Shown here: in pieces, positions 8,891 through 17,608 of the stretch
How positions within the stretch are numbered: position 1 is the first letter of the stretch
How the letters are laid out: the number at the start of each line of letters is the position of its first letter
DNA from: UQRS01 sp050946935
GTDB lineage: Bacteria; Bacillota; Clostridia; Oscillospirales; Acutalibacteraceae
DNA: 64,000 bases
Assembly (NCBI GenBank): GCA_050946935.1
Contig: JBMNVR010000008.1
Location: 1 to 64,000, forward strand
Reading direction: 5' to 3'
Translations under genes and position numbers: made by a program
Notes under the pieces: model-generated
Told to the model about the DNA's origin: nothing
Seen by the model: only the letters and a program-made list of their open reading frames with translations
Databases searched by the model: none

Positions 8891-11029
8891 TCAGAACAGG
8901 TAGCTGCCCGGTTCTACCTCATATTCTCTGCCGTCGATGCGGATCGTGGCCGGAGACGGCGTGGTAATCTCATACCGCCAGCCGTCCTCGAAGGCATACC
9001 AGCGCGAGCGGACAAGACCCTGCCGCGTCTCGATCGAGGCGGTCAGCCAGCCGAGGCGGCGATCGGGATGCGGCTCGATCACGATTTTTGCAAAGCCGGG
9101 GGCCTCCTCCACCGTCTGAATGCCGGCCGCCACGCCGTAAACCCAGTCGGCCACCGCGCCGTAGGCATAATGGTTGTAGGAATTCATACCGGGACTCCAG
9201 ATGCTCCCATCCTCCTTAATGCCGTCCCAGTGTTCCCAGATCGTAGTCGCGCCCTGCTTAACCGAGAAAAGCCAGGAGGGATAGCCCTCTTGCAAAAGAA
9301 GGGTATAGGCGAGGTCGGTATAACCGTTCTGCGATAGGGCGTGGAGCAGGTAGGGCGTACCGACAAACCCGGTGTTGAGACGGTTGCCATTCTCCTCCAC
9401 CAGGCGGGCGAGAGCGGCAGCCGTCGCCGCCTTATCCGCTGCTACGCCGAAATAAAGGGCGAGAGCATGCTCGGTCTGGGTGGACAGGACGGGGAACCGC
9501 TCCTGAATTTTGGAGACAATCTTGGGATAGAGCGCCTCATACCCGCCGACCTCCCGGCCAAGGGCCCTGCCGGCCCGGATCAGAATATCGACCGCGTTGG
9601 CATAATAGACCGAGGCGATGAAATCCTTATCGGAGGCGCTGTCGGTCGTCTCTACCCCAAGGTCGAGGGCACACCAGTCTCCAAAATGCCAGCACCCGGA
9701 CCAGAGGAATTCCTCCTTGCTCTGTGACTCGATATACCGCACCCAGCCCTGCATGCTTTCGTACTGGCGAGCCAGAACCTCCCGGTCGCCGTAGGTCAGA
9801 TACACCTGCCAGGGACAGATGACACCCGCGTCGCCCCAGGCCGCGGAGCATGCCTGATCCTCTAATATATACGGAATGACATGGGGGATGCCGCCATCCT
9901 CCCACTGGTCGGCGCGCATGTCACCGAACCATTTTTTAAAGAAGCGTTCGGTGTCGAAGTTGTAAGTCGCCGTGCGGCAGAACACCTGCGCATCGCCCGT
10001 CCAGCCCAGCCGCTCGTCCCGCTGGGGGCAGTCGGTCGGTATGTCGAGGAAGTTGCCCCGTTGTCCCCAGACGACGTTGTGGAAAAGCTGGTTGAGCAGC
10101 GGGCTGGAGGATTCGAGATATCCCGTCCGCTTCATATCCGAATGAACGGCAATGGCCTCAAAATCGTTCAGGTCGATCTCGCCCGGGTACTCGTCCACGC
10201 GGACGCGCCGGAAGCCGTAGAAGGTGTGGGTCGGCTTATAGGTCTGCTCCCCGTCACGGCAGACGTATTCCAGCGCAGCCCTGGCATTCCGGTAATTTTC
10301 GGTATAGACGTTGCCCTCTTTATCCAAAATTTCAAAATGGGTAAGCCGAACCCGGTCGCCCGCCTTACCCTTGACGCGGAAGGAGACATAGCCGGTCATC
10401 TCCTGCCCGAAGTCGATGACCCGCTCCCCCTTCGGGGTGACAAGATACGCGGTTGGGCGGACATGCACCTGCTCGGAAACAATCTCCCCCTCCTGCTCGA
10501 TCAGGTTGTCTTTCGGAAAATCGGGCAGCAGGCGCACCGGGCCCTCCGGCTCCTCTGTTTTGGTCGCGTCGTACAGCTCGCCGTCGTAAATCTCGCAAAA
10601 GCGCAGCGGACTTTGCTTTGCCGTCCAGCTTTCATCGGTGGGACAGACCTCTTTACTGCCGTCGGCATACTCCAGCTCCAGCAGGGCGATCAGGGACATC
10701 TCCCCCGGCAGGTATTTGCAGTTCGACCAGGCCATCCGGCTGAGATACCAGCCCTTGGCCACCGTGACCTCCAGCAGATTGTCGGCGCCGATCAGAGCAG
10801 TGACGTCATACCGCTGCACCTGGTGCCGCTTTTTGTAGGAAGTCCATCCGGGCGCCAGGACAAAATCCCCCACCCGCGCACCGTTCAGCCGTGCGGTATA
10901 GACTCCGACGGCGGTAATCGTAAGCGTGGCGGCGACAATCGGCCTTTGGCAATTGAAACGTTTTAAAAAAACAGGAGAAACGGTTCCGAAATCCTCGGAA
11001 GGAGCGATCCAGTTGGCATTTTCCAGCAT
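8891..11029 (-). CDS. GH78 alpha-L-rhamnosidase
   Basis: 712 residues from the chosen ATG at 11029, which has an AAAGGGG ribosome binding site; an upstream in-frame ATG at 11104 lacks one. Domains run from an N-terminal beta-sandwich (about 1-130) through a second sandwich to the (alpha/alpha)6 barrel and a C-terminal beta domain. Family motifs are clear: DCPQRDERLGWTGD near residue 333 holds the acidic active-site residues, and TTIWEHWDG with the following SYNHYAYGAVADW forms the C-terminal half of the active site. No signal peptide is present, so it probably acts inside the cell on imported rhamnosides. The gene has its own promoter with an embedded palindrome. Confidence 0.9.
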   Translation of the reverse strand: MLENANWIAPSEDFGTVSPVFLKRFNCQRPIVAATLTITAVGVYTARLNGARVGDFVLAPGWTSYKKRHQVQRYDVTALIGADNLLEVTVAKGWYLSRMAWSNCKYLPGEMSLIALLELEYADGSKEVCPTDESWTAKQSPLRFCEIYDGELYDATKTEEPEGPVRLLPDFPKDNLIEQEGEIVSEQVHVRPTAYLVTPKGERVIDFGQEMTGYVSFRVKGKAGDRVRLTHFEILDKEGNVYTENYRNARAALEYVCRDGEQTYKPTHTFYGFRRVRVDEYPGEIDLNDFEAIAVHSDMKRTGYLESSSPLLNQLFHNVVWGQRGNFLDIPTDCPQRDERLGWTGDAQVFCRTATYNFDTERFFKKWFGDMRADQWEDGGIPHVIPYILEDQACSAAWGDAGVICPWQVYLTYGDREVLARQYESMQGWVRYIESQSKEEFLWSGCWHFGDWCALDLGVETTDSASDKDFIASVYYANAVDILIRAGRALGREVGGYEALYPKIVSKIQERFPVLSTQTEHALALYFGVAADKAATAAALARLVEENGNRLNTGFVGTPYLLHALSQNGYTDLAYTLLLQEGYPSWLFSVKQGATTIWEHWDGIKEDGSIWSPGMNSYNHYAYGAVADWVYGVAAGIQTVEEAPGFAKIVIEPHPDRRLGWLTASIETRQGLVRSRWYAFEDGWRYEITTPSPATIRIDGREYEVEPGSYLF

Positions 11030-11219
11030 AAGAAATCCCCTTTCGCGTGATGAAAAATTGATGCGGTCCGGCGGGAGGACGAGGACGTCCTCCTCCCCCG
11101 GCAAAGCAGGAAGAGGGCGGCTTTGGCGGGAAAGAACAGGGCAATCCGCTCTTTACCTTCCACACAGGGTACAGGCGCCAAGCAAGCCAAAGGCCGTGGC
11201 CGGACCGATACACAACAGT

Positions 11220-11249
11220 AATATATCAAAAACGTTTTAAACCTGTCAA
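11220..11249 (-). promoter_or_regulatory. Promoter of the rhamnosidase gene with embedded operator
   Basis: On the minus strand TTGACA (11249-11244), 18-base spacer, TATATT (11225-11220). The spacer holds a CG-centred palindrome (plus strand 11226-11241, TCAAAAACGTTTTAAA) of the LacI/CcpA operator kind. A second close copy (TTGAAACGTTTTAA, 10953-10966) lies early in the coding region. Confidence 0.6.
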
Positions 11250-11342
11250 TGGGCATATGGATTTTTTATTGCTCTGTTCTTCATGCGAAAGCCGTACAGC
11301 CGGAGCGGCGTCTACGCCTTGGCCGGCGGAAGCGCCGCATTT

Positions 11343-12041
11343 TTAGCGGGCTTGAAAGAGATAGCAAAACTCCCTCGATTCGGCCAAAGAAACAAAATCG
11401 TCGCCGCCGACGATGATATGGTCTACCAGCGCGACGTTAATGGTTCCCAGCAGATCACGGATTTTCTCGGTTGCGATGATATCCTGATGAGAGGGAATGG
11501 CCAGACCGCCCGGATGGTTATGACAGATCACGACCGAGGGCGCGTTGGTGCGCATCACAACCTCTAAAATCGAGCGGTAGCGGATGCCAGCCGAGCTGAT
11601 GTCCCCTTTCCCGATAATATCAAAGGAAATGATATGGCAAAGACTGTCCAGCGCCAGAACCGATACGACTTCATCCGTAAAGCCCGCATAACAGCTCAAC
11701 AAATATTTTCCAACCAGAGAGGGATTGTCGAGCGGCTGATCCTTGATGTCGAGGTTTTTATGATAATAGCGGAACAGCGGGGTCATCAGCTTGAGCAGAG
11801 TGGCTACATTTTCCCCCACGCCGTCAATTTTCAAAAGTTCCTCGTACGGCGCGTCAAGCACCCGGTTAAAGGTGCCGAACCGGTCGATCAGCTTATGCGC
11901 CAGTTCATTGGTATCCTTTTGCGGAACGCCGAAAAACAACAGAAGTTCCAATACATTGTGGGGTTCAAACCCCTCCAGCCCGTTTTGCAGAAAACGGGTT
12001 TTCAAGCGCTTGCGATGATCCTTGTGCAGCAATCCGTCCAT
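11343..12041 (-). CDS. radC: RadC-like JAB/MPN-domain protein
   Basis: 232 residues from ATG 12041, set by a GGAGG site 7 bases upstream; the frame stays open further upstream without a usable start. An N-terminal helix-hairpin-helix region (LLKIDGVGENVATLLKL, about 70-90) precedes the RadC/JAB domain. The metal motif HNHPGG followed by S and D (SHQD) is intact. RadC homologues are widespread and their cellular role is unsettled despite the old DNA-repair name. It is divergent from the RluA-like gene with a 277-base shared regulatory region. Confidence 0.85.
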   Translation of the reverse strand: MDGLLHKDHRKRLKTRFLQNGLEGFEPHNVLELLLFFGVPQKDTNELAHKLIDRFGTFNRVLDAPYEELLKIDGVGENVATLLKLMTPLFRYYHKNLDIKDQPLDNPSLVGKYLLSCYAGFTDEVVSVLALDSLCHIISFDIIGKGDISSAGIRYRSILEVVMRTNAPSVVICHNHPGGLAIPSHQDIIATEKIRDLLGTINVALVDHIIVGGDDFVSLAESREFCYLFQAR

Positions 12042-12126
12042 AGCTTTCCTCCATGACAAAGGCAAATGTATAAACGTCCGGCCGCTTTGAACCGGACATT
12101 CGAATCCAACAGGATGATTATTTTTT

Positions 12127-12185
12127 ATTATATCGTATTTTTCCTGTTTTGAAAAGTTTCTTTTTACACAAAGAAATGATATAAT
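12127..12185. promoter_or_regulatory. Divergent promoters for radC and the pseudouridine synthase
   Basis: A minus-strand TATAAT at 12132-12127, with TTTTCA 17 bases away, points at radC. A plus-strand TATAAT at 12180-12185, with TTTCTT 17 bases upstream, points at the RluA-like gene. The remaining bases up to 12318 hold nothing else recognisable. Confidence 0.45.
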
Positions 12186-12318
12186 ATCCTCACCAATACA
12201 ATCCAAATCAAAGATTTGGCGTGTTGCGGGGAATATCGTATCTTTTCCGCTTTGCACAACGCGCTTCAAGGGAAAAACATTTTTTCTGCTCAAAACTATA
12301 AAAATGCAGGTGTCATAT

Positions 12319-13371
12319 ATGAAAAGCTTTACCATCTCTCCCACCGACGCCGGAATCCGGGTAGACAAGTTTGTCGCCCGCGTGGCGCCTACCCTGCCGA
12401 AATCCCTTCTGTACAAGTCCATCCGCCAGAAAAACATCAAGCGCAACCGCAAACGGGTTGAAGGCTCCGACCGGCTGTGCGAGGGGGATGTGCTCGACCT
12501 CTATATCCCGGACGAGTTTTTCGAACCGGCCGCGCCGCGGTACGATTTTCTTTCGGCCGGGCCGCTGACCGGAATTGTGTACGAGGATGACAACATCCTG
12601 CTGGCCGATAAAAAGCAGGGGCTCATCGTCCATCCCGACCAAAACGAGTACCGCGACACTCTGATCGGCCGGATTCAGAAGTATCTGTACGAAAAGGGAG
12701 AGTACGATCCCTCGGCTGAGGATGCTTTCTGCCCCGCGCTGGCCAACCGGATCGACCGCAACACCGGCGGCATCGTTCTGGCGGCCAAAAACTCGGCCGC
12801 GCTGCGGTTGCTCTGCGATAAAATCAAACGGCGGGAGATGGACAAATACTATCTCGCCGTGGTGCATGGGCGGCCGCGCGAAATGTCCGGCGTTTTAGAG
12901 GGGTATCTGGAAAAAAACGAGGCGAAAAACCAGGTCTTTGTTGTAAAGCCGGGCACCGAGGGAGCCAAGCTGGCCCGCACCCGCTACCGCGTGCTGGAAA
13001 GCCGGGAGGGCCTCTCCCTGGTGGAGATTGAGCTGCTGACCGGCCGCACCCATCAGATTCGGGCACAGATGGCGTCGATCGGCTGCCCGCTTCTCGGGGA
13101 CGGAAAATACGGAAAGAATGCCGAGGACAAGCGGCTCGGCTTCAAGCACCAGGCGCTGTATGCCTACCGTCTGCGGTTCCGTTTCACGACCGACGCGGGA
13201 GAGCTTGCCTATCTCAACGGCCGGACGTTCACAGTGCCGCGGGTCTGGTTCGCGGAGGAGCTGTTCGACTACCACTCCGACGCACAGCCTGAGGCGCCTT
13301 TCTCTCCACCGGAAAGCGATGCCCGTGCAGGGCGAAGGACGACGGATAAGAACGATCGACGTATCCCCTGA
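12319..13371 (+). CDS. RluA-family pseudouridine synthase
   Basis: 350 residues from ATG 12319, preferred over 12304 because AGGTG lies 6 bases upstream. An S4 RNA-binding domain (about 5-70, RVDKFVARVAP) precedes the catalytic domain. The catalytic aspartate is Asp146 in NRIDRNTGG, and the family motif GRTHQIRAQMASIGCPLLGD is present near 250. The target uridine in ribosomal RNA cannot be assigned. About 30 residues at the C-terminus, rich in Pro, Asp and Arg, go beyond the usual family end. Confidence 0.88.
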   Translation: MKSFTISPTDAGIRVDKFVARVAPTLPKSLLYKSIRQKNIKRNRKRVEGSDRLCEGDVLDLYIPDEFFEPAAPRYDFLSAGPLTGIVYEDDNILLADKKQGLIVHPDQNEYRDTLIGRIQKYLYEKGEYDPSAEDAFCPALANRIDRNTGGIVLAAKNSAALRLLCDKIKRREMDKYYLAVVHGRPREMSGVLEGYLEKNEAKNQVFVVKPGTEGAKLARTRYRVLESREGLSLVEIELLTGRTHQIRAQMASIGCPLLGDGKYGKNAEDKRLGFKHQALYAYRLRFRFTTDAGELAYLNGRTFTVPRVWFAEELFDYHSDAQPEAPFSPPESDARAGRRTTDKNDRRIP

Positions 13372-13447
13372 GTGCCGGTTTTTTTCTTCGCACAGGATAT
13401 TTTCGCACCGTTCTCGCACACTTGTTGTCTCCATATTTACATATAAA

Positions 13448-13480
13448 AGGCGGCAGACACTTTTTGTGTCCGCCGCCTTG
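13448..13480. terminator. Bidirectional terminator-like hairpin
   Basis: A 14-bp stem with one mismatch (AAGGCGGCAGACAC with GTGTCCGCCGCCTT) and a TTTTT loop lies between convergent genes. No long T-run follows. Confidence 0.5.
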
Positions 13481-13521
13481 CTGCAATTTCTATTCAACAA
13501 ACCTCCGGGATCCTGTTTGCT

Positions 13522-13647
13522 TCACGCCAATGCGCATGCGGCAGCAAAATTCAACCGAAAATTCGGCATGACCAGCCGCACCCGGTCATAAGCATCCGCA
13601 AAACCGGCGAACCGGTCGGCATTCTTCTGTTTCAACGCATCCTTCAT
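13522..13647 (-). pseudogene. N-terminal remnant of a SAM-dependent methyltransferase
   Basis: A 41-residue frame from ATG 13647 contains NADRFAGFADAYDRVR then MPNF, which matches the usual opening of class I SAM methyltransferases (NxxRFxGxAxxYDxxRP). It stops before the glycine-rich SAM-binding loop, so it cannot be a working enzyme. There is no clear ribosome binding site. It lies downstream of the GT2 gene in the 362-base gap between convergent genes. I read it as a decayed gene; a real short peptide is less likely. Confidence 0.5.
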
Positions 13648-13733
13648 ACATGCCACGCCTTACCCGGGCGCCCAAAGCGGCGCACAAGCGCCTCCCCGGC
13701 CAATATTTGCGCAGCAGACGAGATGTGCGGCCT

Positions 13734-14996
13734 TTATTTGACAGCCTGCTTCATATGATCTATCGAGAGGCTGACATTGTGCCGGATCGGCTTCCACTCC
13801 ACTTTTTTAAAGAGAGCCACAATCGAAATGGGAATATAGGTCAGCATAAATACAGGAAAGGTGAAAAAAGAGAAAATTTTTCTGGGAGCCGAGGCGCGAA
13901 TCTGCTTCCACTCGGTAATGCCGGTGATAAGGCCGATGCCAAACAGCATCAGATAGCTGTTGCGCAGCGTCTCCAGCACCGAGAGCAAAATGGTCAGCAC
14001 ATCGCCGTGCAGCAGCAGGGCAGGCATCAGCGCCGCCGCGTTGATCAAAAAGCTGACAATGGTCAGCACGGCCGCCGGCATGATGTTCATGGTCATGTCG
14101 GCGCAGGCAAAGCTGCCCCCGGCGATTCCGCGCAGCAGACGGCCGCCATACTGCCGGAAAACCTGATAATATCCCTTGGCCCAGCGCAGCCGCTGGGTCC
14201 AGCTCTGCGAAAAGGTCACCGGCTGCTCATCATACAAAACAGCGTCATGGCAGTAACCGATCCGCTCGCCATTCAGAATGTTTTCAACCGTGAATTGAAT
14301 ATCCTCGGTCAAAAGAAAATACTTCCACCCGTTCGTCCGGTTGATAATATCCCGGTGAATCAGAAAGCCGGTGCCCGACACGGCACAACTTGTCCCAAGC
14401 GTCATCCGCGCGTTATTGAGGTGCCGTGCCTCCCGCAGAAACCAGAGCGCATAGCCGGAGGAAATCCAGTTGGTCCCGTAATTTTTGGAATTACGGTAGC
14501 TGGTCACAATCCGGAAACCGGACGAAAAGGTTTTATTCATCTCGCTGATATAATTCTCATCCAACAGATTATCTGCATCAAAAATAAAGTAACCGTCAAA
14601 ATGTGTGCGGCCGTACCGCTCCAAGACCTGATCGAATAAAAACTCCAGTGCATAGCCCTTCCCCACGCAGGTTTTGTTCTGCCGCACAAAGACGGTCGCA
14701 CCTGCTTTCGCGGCGACGGCGGCCGTCCGGTCGGTGCAGTTGTCGGCCACGACAAAAACCGAAACCAGCCCGGCGGGGTATTTCTGACGCCGGATGCTTT
14801 CAATCAGGTTGCCGATCACCGCCTCTTCATTCCGGGCGGAGATCATAACCGCATACCGATGCGGCGTAATCCGCGTCGGCCGGCTTTTGACCTTTTTCAG
14901 CGTACCGACCAGCAGGTAAAAAAACTGATAGGCATAGCAAAGGACAAAGACGGTCGAAATCACAAAGTTGGCCGTAAGCAGATAATCCACAACCAA
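13734..14996 (-). CDS. Membrane-bound GT2 glycosyltransferase
   Basis: 420 residues. One N-terminal helix (about 5-30), a cytoplasmic GT-A domain (about 45-265), then three or more C-terminal helices (about 285-390). The processive GT2 signature is present in order: D in VVADNCTD, the metal-binding FDADN, TEDIQ and QRLRW. This is the layout of hyaluronan, poly-GlcNAc and cellulose synthase relatives, which build and export polysaccharide. The sugar is unknown. The gene stands alone with its own promoter. Confidence 0.85.
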   Translation of the reverse strand: MVVDYLLTANFVISTVFVLCYAYQFFYLLVGTLKKVKSRPTRITPHRYAVMISARNEEAVIGNLIESIRRQKYPAGLVSVFVVADNCTDRTAAVAAKAGATVFVRQNKTCVGKGYALEFLFDQVLERYGRTHFDGYFIFDADNLLDENYISEMNKTFSSGFRIVTSYRNSKNYGTNWISSGYALWFLREARHLNNARMTLGTSCAVSGTGFLIHRDIINRTNGWKYFLLTEDIQFTVENILNGERIGYCHDAVLYDEQPVTFSQSWTQRLRWAKGYYQVFRQYGGRLLRGIAGGSFACADMTMNIMPAAVLTIVSFLINAAALMPALLLHGDVLTILLSVLETLRNSYLMLFGIGLITGITEWKQIRASAPRKIFSFFTFPVFMLTYIPISIVALFKKVEWKPIRHNVSLSIDHMKQAVK

Positions 14997-15033
14997 TCCC
15001 CCTCAAAACAAGTGAACTTCCTTTTATGCATCC

Positions 15034-15062
15034 ATTATCCCATCCGTTGATTTAAGAAACAA
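15034..15062 (-). promoter_or_regulatory. Sigma-A promoter for the GT2 gene
   Basis: On the minus strand TTGTTT (15062-15057), 17-base spacer, GATAAT (15039-15034), about 40 bases before the start. Confidence 0.5.
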
Positions 15063-15084
15063 GAGAGGAAACTTTAAGGTTCCT

Positions 15085-15849
15085 TTAAGAACCCGGTCTC
15101 TCCTTGGATTTTTGAATGTGATAAGAAATCCTGAGCATTGCTTTTTCCGGCAAAAAACGGCCGCCGAACCGCGCCAGCTTCATCATAATCCCAGGCTGGA
15201 TAACCAGCTTGCCCCGCAGCGTCCCCCGTACCGCGCAGCGGGCGACATACTCGCTTGAGAGGCCGCGCAGCGCAAACCGCACCCCGGCAACCCGGTTGAA
15301 CTCGGTATTCACCGGGCCGGGGCAGAGCAGGCTGACCGTCACCCGGCTCTTTTTCCGACGCAGCTCCTCATAAATCGCTTCGGTCAGCCGGACGACATAG
15401 TTTTTCGACGCATAGTAGCCCGACAACATCGGCCCGGCCATAAACCCGGCAGAAGACGCGACGTTAAGAATCCGCCCGCTGTCCCGCTTTACAAAATCCC
15501 GCAAAAACAGCTTGGTCAATATATGCACGGCCGTAATATTGGTGGAAATCAGTTCGAGATCCCGCTCCAGCCCGGTTTCGTCGAACCGGCCAAAATGGCC
15601 GAACCCGGCATTGTTGATCAGGAGGTCGATCCCCTCTCCCGCCGTTTCGTGATACAGGCGCAGGCACTCCTCCTGCTTGGAGAGGTCGGCCGCGATCACC
15701 CGGACGCTGGCACCCGGCAGCTCGGCTGCCAGCGCCTCCAGCCGGTCGAGACGCCGGGCAATCAGGATCAGCTCCCACCCCTCTCCCGCCAGAACGCGCG
15801 CCATATCCCGACCAATGCCGGAACTTGCGCCGGTAATCAACGCTTTCAT
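15085..15849 (-). CDS. Short-chain dehydrogenase/reductase
   Basis: 254 residues with a full classical SDR set: TGASSGIG at residue 7 binds the dinucleotide, NNAG lies near 84, the catalytic Ser is in NVASSAG and the Tyr/Lys pair is in YYASKNY. ARRLDR after the second strand suggests preference for NADP(H). The substrate is unknown; close relatives are annotated as YqjQ or DltE-like. A strong GGAGGAGGA ribosome binding site precedes the ATG. Confidence 0.88.
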   Translation of the reverse strand: MKALITGASSGIGRDMARVLAGEGWELILIARRLDRLEALAAELPGASVRVIAADLSKQEECLRLYHETAGEGIDLLINNAGFGHFGRFDETGLERDLELISTNITAVHILTKLFLRDFVKRDSGRILNVASSAGFMAGPMLSGYYASKNYVVRLTEAIYEELRRKKSRVTVSLLCPGPVNTEFNRVAGVRFALRGLSSEYVARCAVRGTLRGKLVIQPGIMMKLARFGGRFLPEKAMLRISYHIQKSKERPGS

Positions 15850-15890
15850 CTCACCATTCCTCCTCCAGCACTTTAACTGTACTACTTCAA

Positions 15891-15918
15891 AGTATACACT
15901 TCATGTTCCACATGTCAA
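15891..15918 (-). promoter_or_regulatory. Sigma-A promoter for the SDR gene
   Basis: On the minus strand TTGACA (15918-15913), 16-base spacer, TATACT (15896-15891). A TACTT/AAGTA dyad overlaps the -10 element and could bind a regulator. Confidence 0.6.
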
Positions 15919-15940
15919 GCAAAATATAAATCCGGTAAAA

Positions 15941-15969
15941 TTGACAGTCATCCGAAACGGCGATATAAT
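15941..15969 (+). promoter_or_regulatory. Consensus sigma-A promoter for the DUF815 gene
   Basis: Exactly TTGACA (15941-15946), 17-base spacer, TATAAT (15964-15969), giving a leader of about 110 bases before the start at 16088. Confidence 0.75.
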
Positions 15970-16087
15970 ATGAAAAAACAGGCTGAACCCGGAAAATGCT
16001 TTCAGCGCCGGGAAAACATACGGTATCCCGATTGCATCGTCTGCAAAAAGCCTGTCCAGAAAATTTTTGTGAAACGAGGCCGCAATC

Positions 16088-17281
16088 ATGCAAAGCTATC
16101 ATACGCTTCTTCTCGGACTGAACCGTCTGGTCATCTTCCGGCGCCTGCTGGAGGACGCGCCGATCCGCGCCCTGCGCCGCCTGCTGGAAACCGACCCGGC
16201 CGACGAGCTGGAGACCACCTCCGCCTACTGCGCCTTTGCCGCGGCACTGTTTGCCGAGGATACCGATTTCAGCCGGTATCTTCTCTCCTTTTTACTGGAG
16301 GACGAGAACCTCTACATCCGCGGCCTGCTTTCCGGAAAAACGGAGCCGGCGCTGGCCGATCTGCTCGACCGCGAGCTTGCCTTCATGAAACGGCTGGCCG
16401 CCTTTGACGGGTCGGAATACCGCGCCGCTCTGCCCGACGGGCAGACTCTCCCCAAATGGGAAAACTCCGCGCTGGATTTTCCCGCTCTTTATGCCGACCG
16501 GATTCGCCAAATTCCCACCAAAGGCTTCGGAATCTTTGCAAAGCATTCGGTCTTCACACTGGGAGAGGACGGCAGGCTGCTTCCGGTGCGGCACCCCGAC
16601 CCCATCCGGTTGGAGGATCTGTACGCATATGAGACTGAACGCGGCAAGGTGATCGCCAACACCAAAACGCTGCTGGAGGGGAAAAACGCCGGCAACGTAC
16701 TGCTCTACGGCGACGCCGGCACGGGCAAATCCAGCACGGTCAAGGCGATCGTCAACCAATATAAGGAGAAGGGGCTGCGCCTGATCGAAATCAGCAAGAA
16801 ACAGATCTACTGCCTGCCCGAGCTGATGGATTCCCTCGCCGGAAATCCGTTGAAATTCATTTTGTTTATCGACGACCTCTGCTTTGAGTCCGACGACCGG
16901 GAGTTTTCGGCTTTTAAAGCGATCCTGGAGGGCGGAGTCAACGCCCGGGGGAGGAACGTTGTAATCTACGCCACCAGCAACCACCGCCATCTGGTCAAGG
17001 AGCGGGTACGCGACCGGATGGAGGAGGAGATCAATCTCGGCGACACGTTGCAGGAGCTGTCCAGCCTCTCGGCGCGGTTCGGGCTGACCGTCACCTTCGA
17101 GCGTCCGAACAAAGCCCGGTACGGAGAGATTGTCCGCCGCCTGGCCGCGCAATACGCGCTTGATCTGCCGGAGGAGGCGCTGCTGCTCAAGGCCGAGGCC
17201 TTCGCCATGCGGGCCGGCGGCCGTAACGCCCGGGTCGCGAAGCAGTTTGTGGAGCTGCAAAAGGCCGGCGTCCTTTCCTGA
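16088..17281 (+). CDS. DUF815-family AAA+ ATPase
   Basis: 397 residues. An N-terminal helical region (about 1-130) precedes an AAA+ module. Walker A is YGDAGTGKSST with Lys214, Walker B is LFIDDLCF with Asp262/Asp263, and a sensor-1 Asn lies in YATSNHRHL. The layout and motifs fit the DUF815 family, whose cellular role is not established. There is no signal peptide, so it is cytoplasmic. It is transcribed alone and ends at a near-perfect 52-bp palindrome. Confidence 0.82.
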   Translation: MQSYHTLLLGLNRLVIFRRLLEDAPIRALRRLLETDPADELETTSAYCAFAAALFAEDTDFSRYLLSFLLEDENLYIRGLLSGKTEPALADLLDRELAFMKRLAAFDGSEYRAALPDGQTLPKWENSALDFPALYADRIRQIPTKGFGIFAKHSVFTLGEDGRLLPVRHPDPIRLEDLYAYETERGKVIANTKTLLEGKNAGNVLLYGDAGTGKSSTVKAIVNQYKEKGLRLIEISKKQIYCLPELMDSLAGNPLKFILFIDDLCFESDDREFSAFKAILEGGVNARGRNVVIYATSNHRHLVKERVRDRMEEEINLGDTLQELSSLSARFGLTVTFERPNKARYGEIVRRLAAQYALDLPEEALLLKAEAFAMRAGGRNARVAKQFVELQKAGVLS

Positions 17282-17427
17282 GAATACGCCGTTCCCGCAT
17301 ACCGGGAGGCCGCACGTTCCGCTTTGCGCCCGCAATTCCATCCGACGCGCTTACACACCGGCAGCGATCCATTTACGCAGCTCAATCGCATCAGCAGCGG
17401 AACAAAAAATCTGCCAGCTTAAAACAA

Positions 17428-17479
17428 AAAACCAGCCTCCGGAATTGTGGATCGATCCACAGTTCCGGAGGCCGGTTTT
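17428..17479. terminator. 52-bp near-perfect palindrome, bidirectional terminator
   Basis: Two 26-base arms meet with no loop at 17453/17454; only 17445/17462 (T-G) and 17434/17473 fail to pair. It is flanked by A and T runs and lies between convergent genes (327-base gap, 17282-17608). Nothing else was found in the gap. Confidence 0.7.
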
Positions 17480-17608
17480 GCCCTTCAGCGATACGAGGGC
17501 GCGTATTCTTTCCCATCGGACGGCTCCTGCCCTTCAAAACCGTTTCTTCTGCGCAAACAACCGCCCAAACGGCGCCTTTCTCCCACGCGCGGCTTTCGAG
17601 CCTTTCGC

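Noticed and set aside
15970..16090. Upstream open frame in the leader of the DUF815 gene
   Set aside because: It begins inside the promoter region, overlaps the real gene in another frame and has no binding site.
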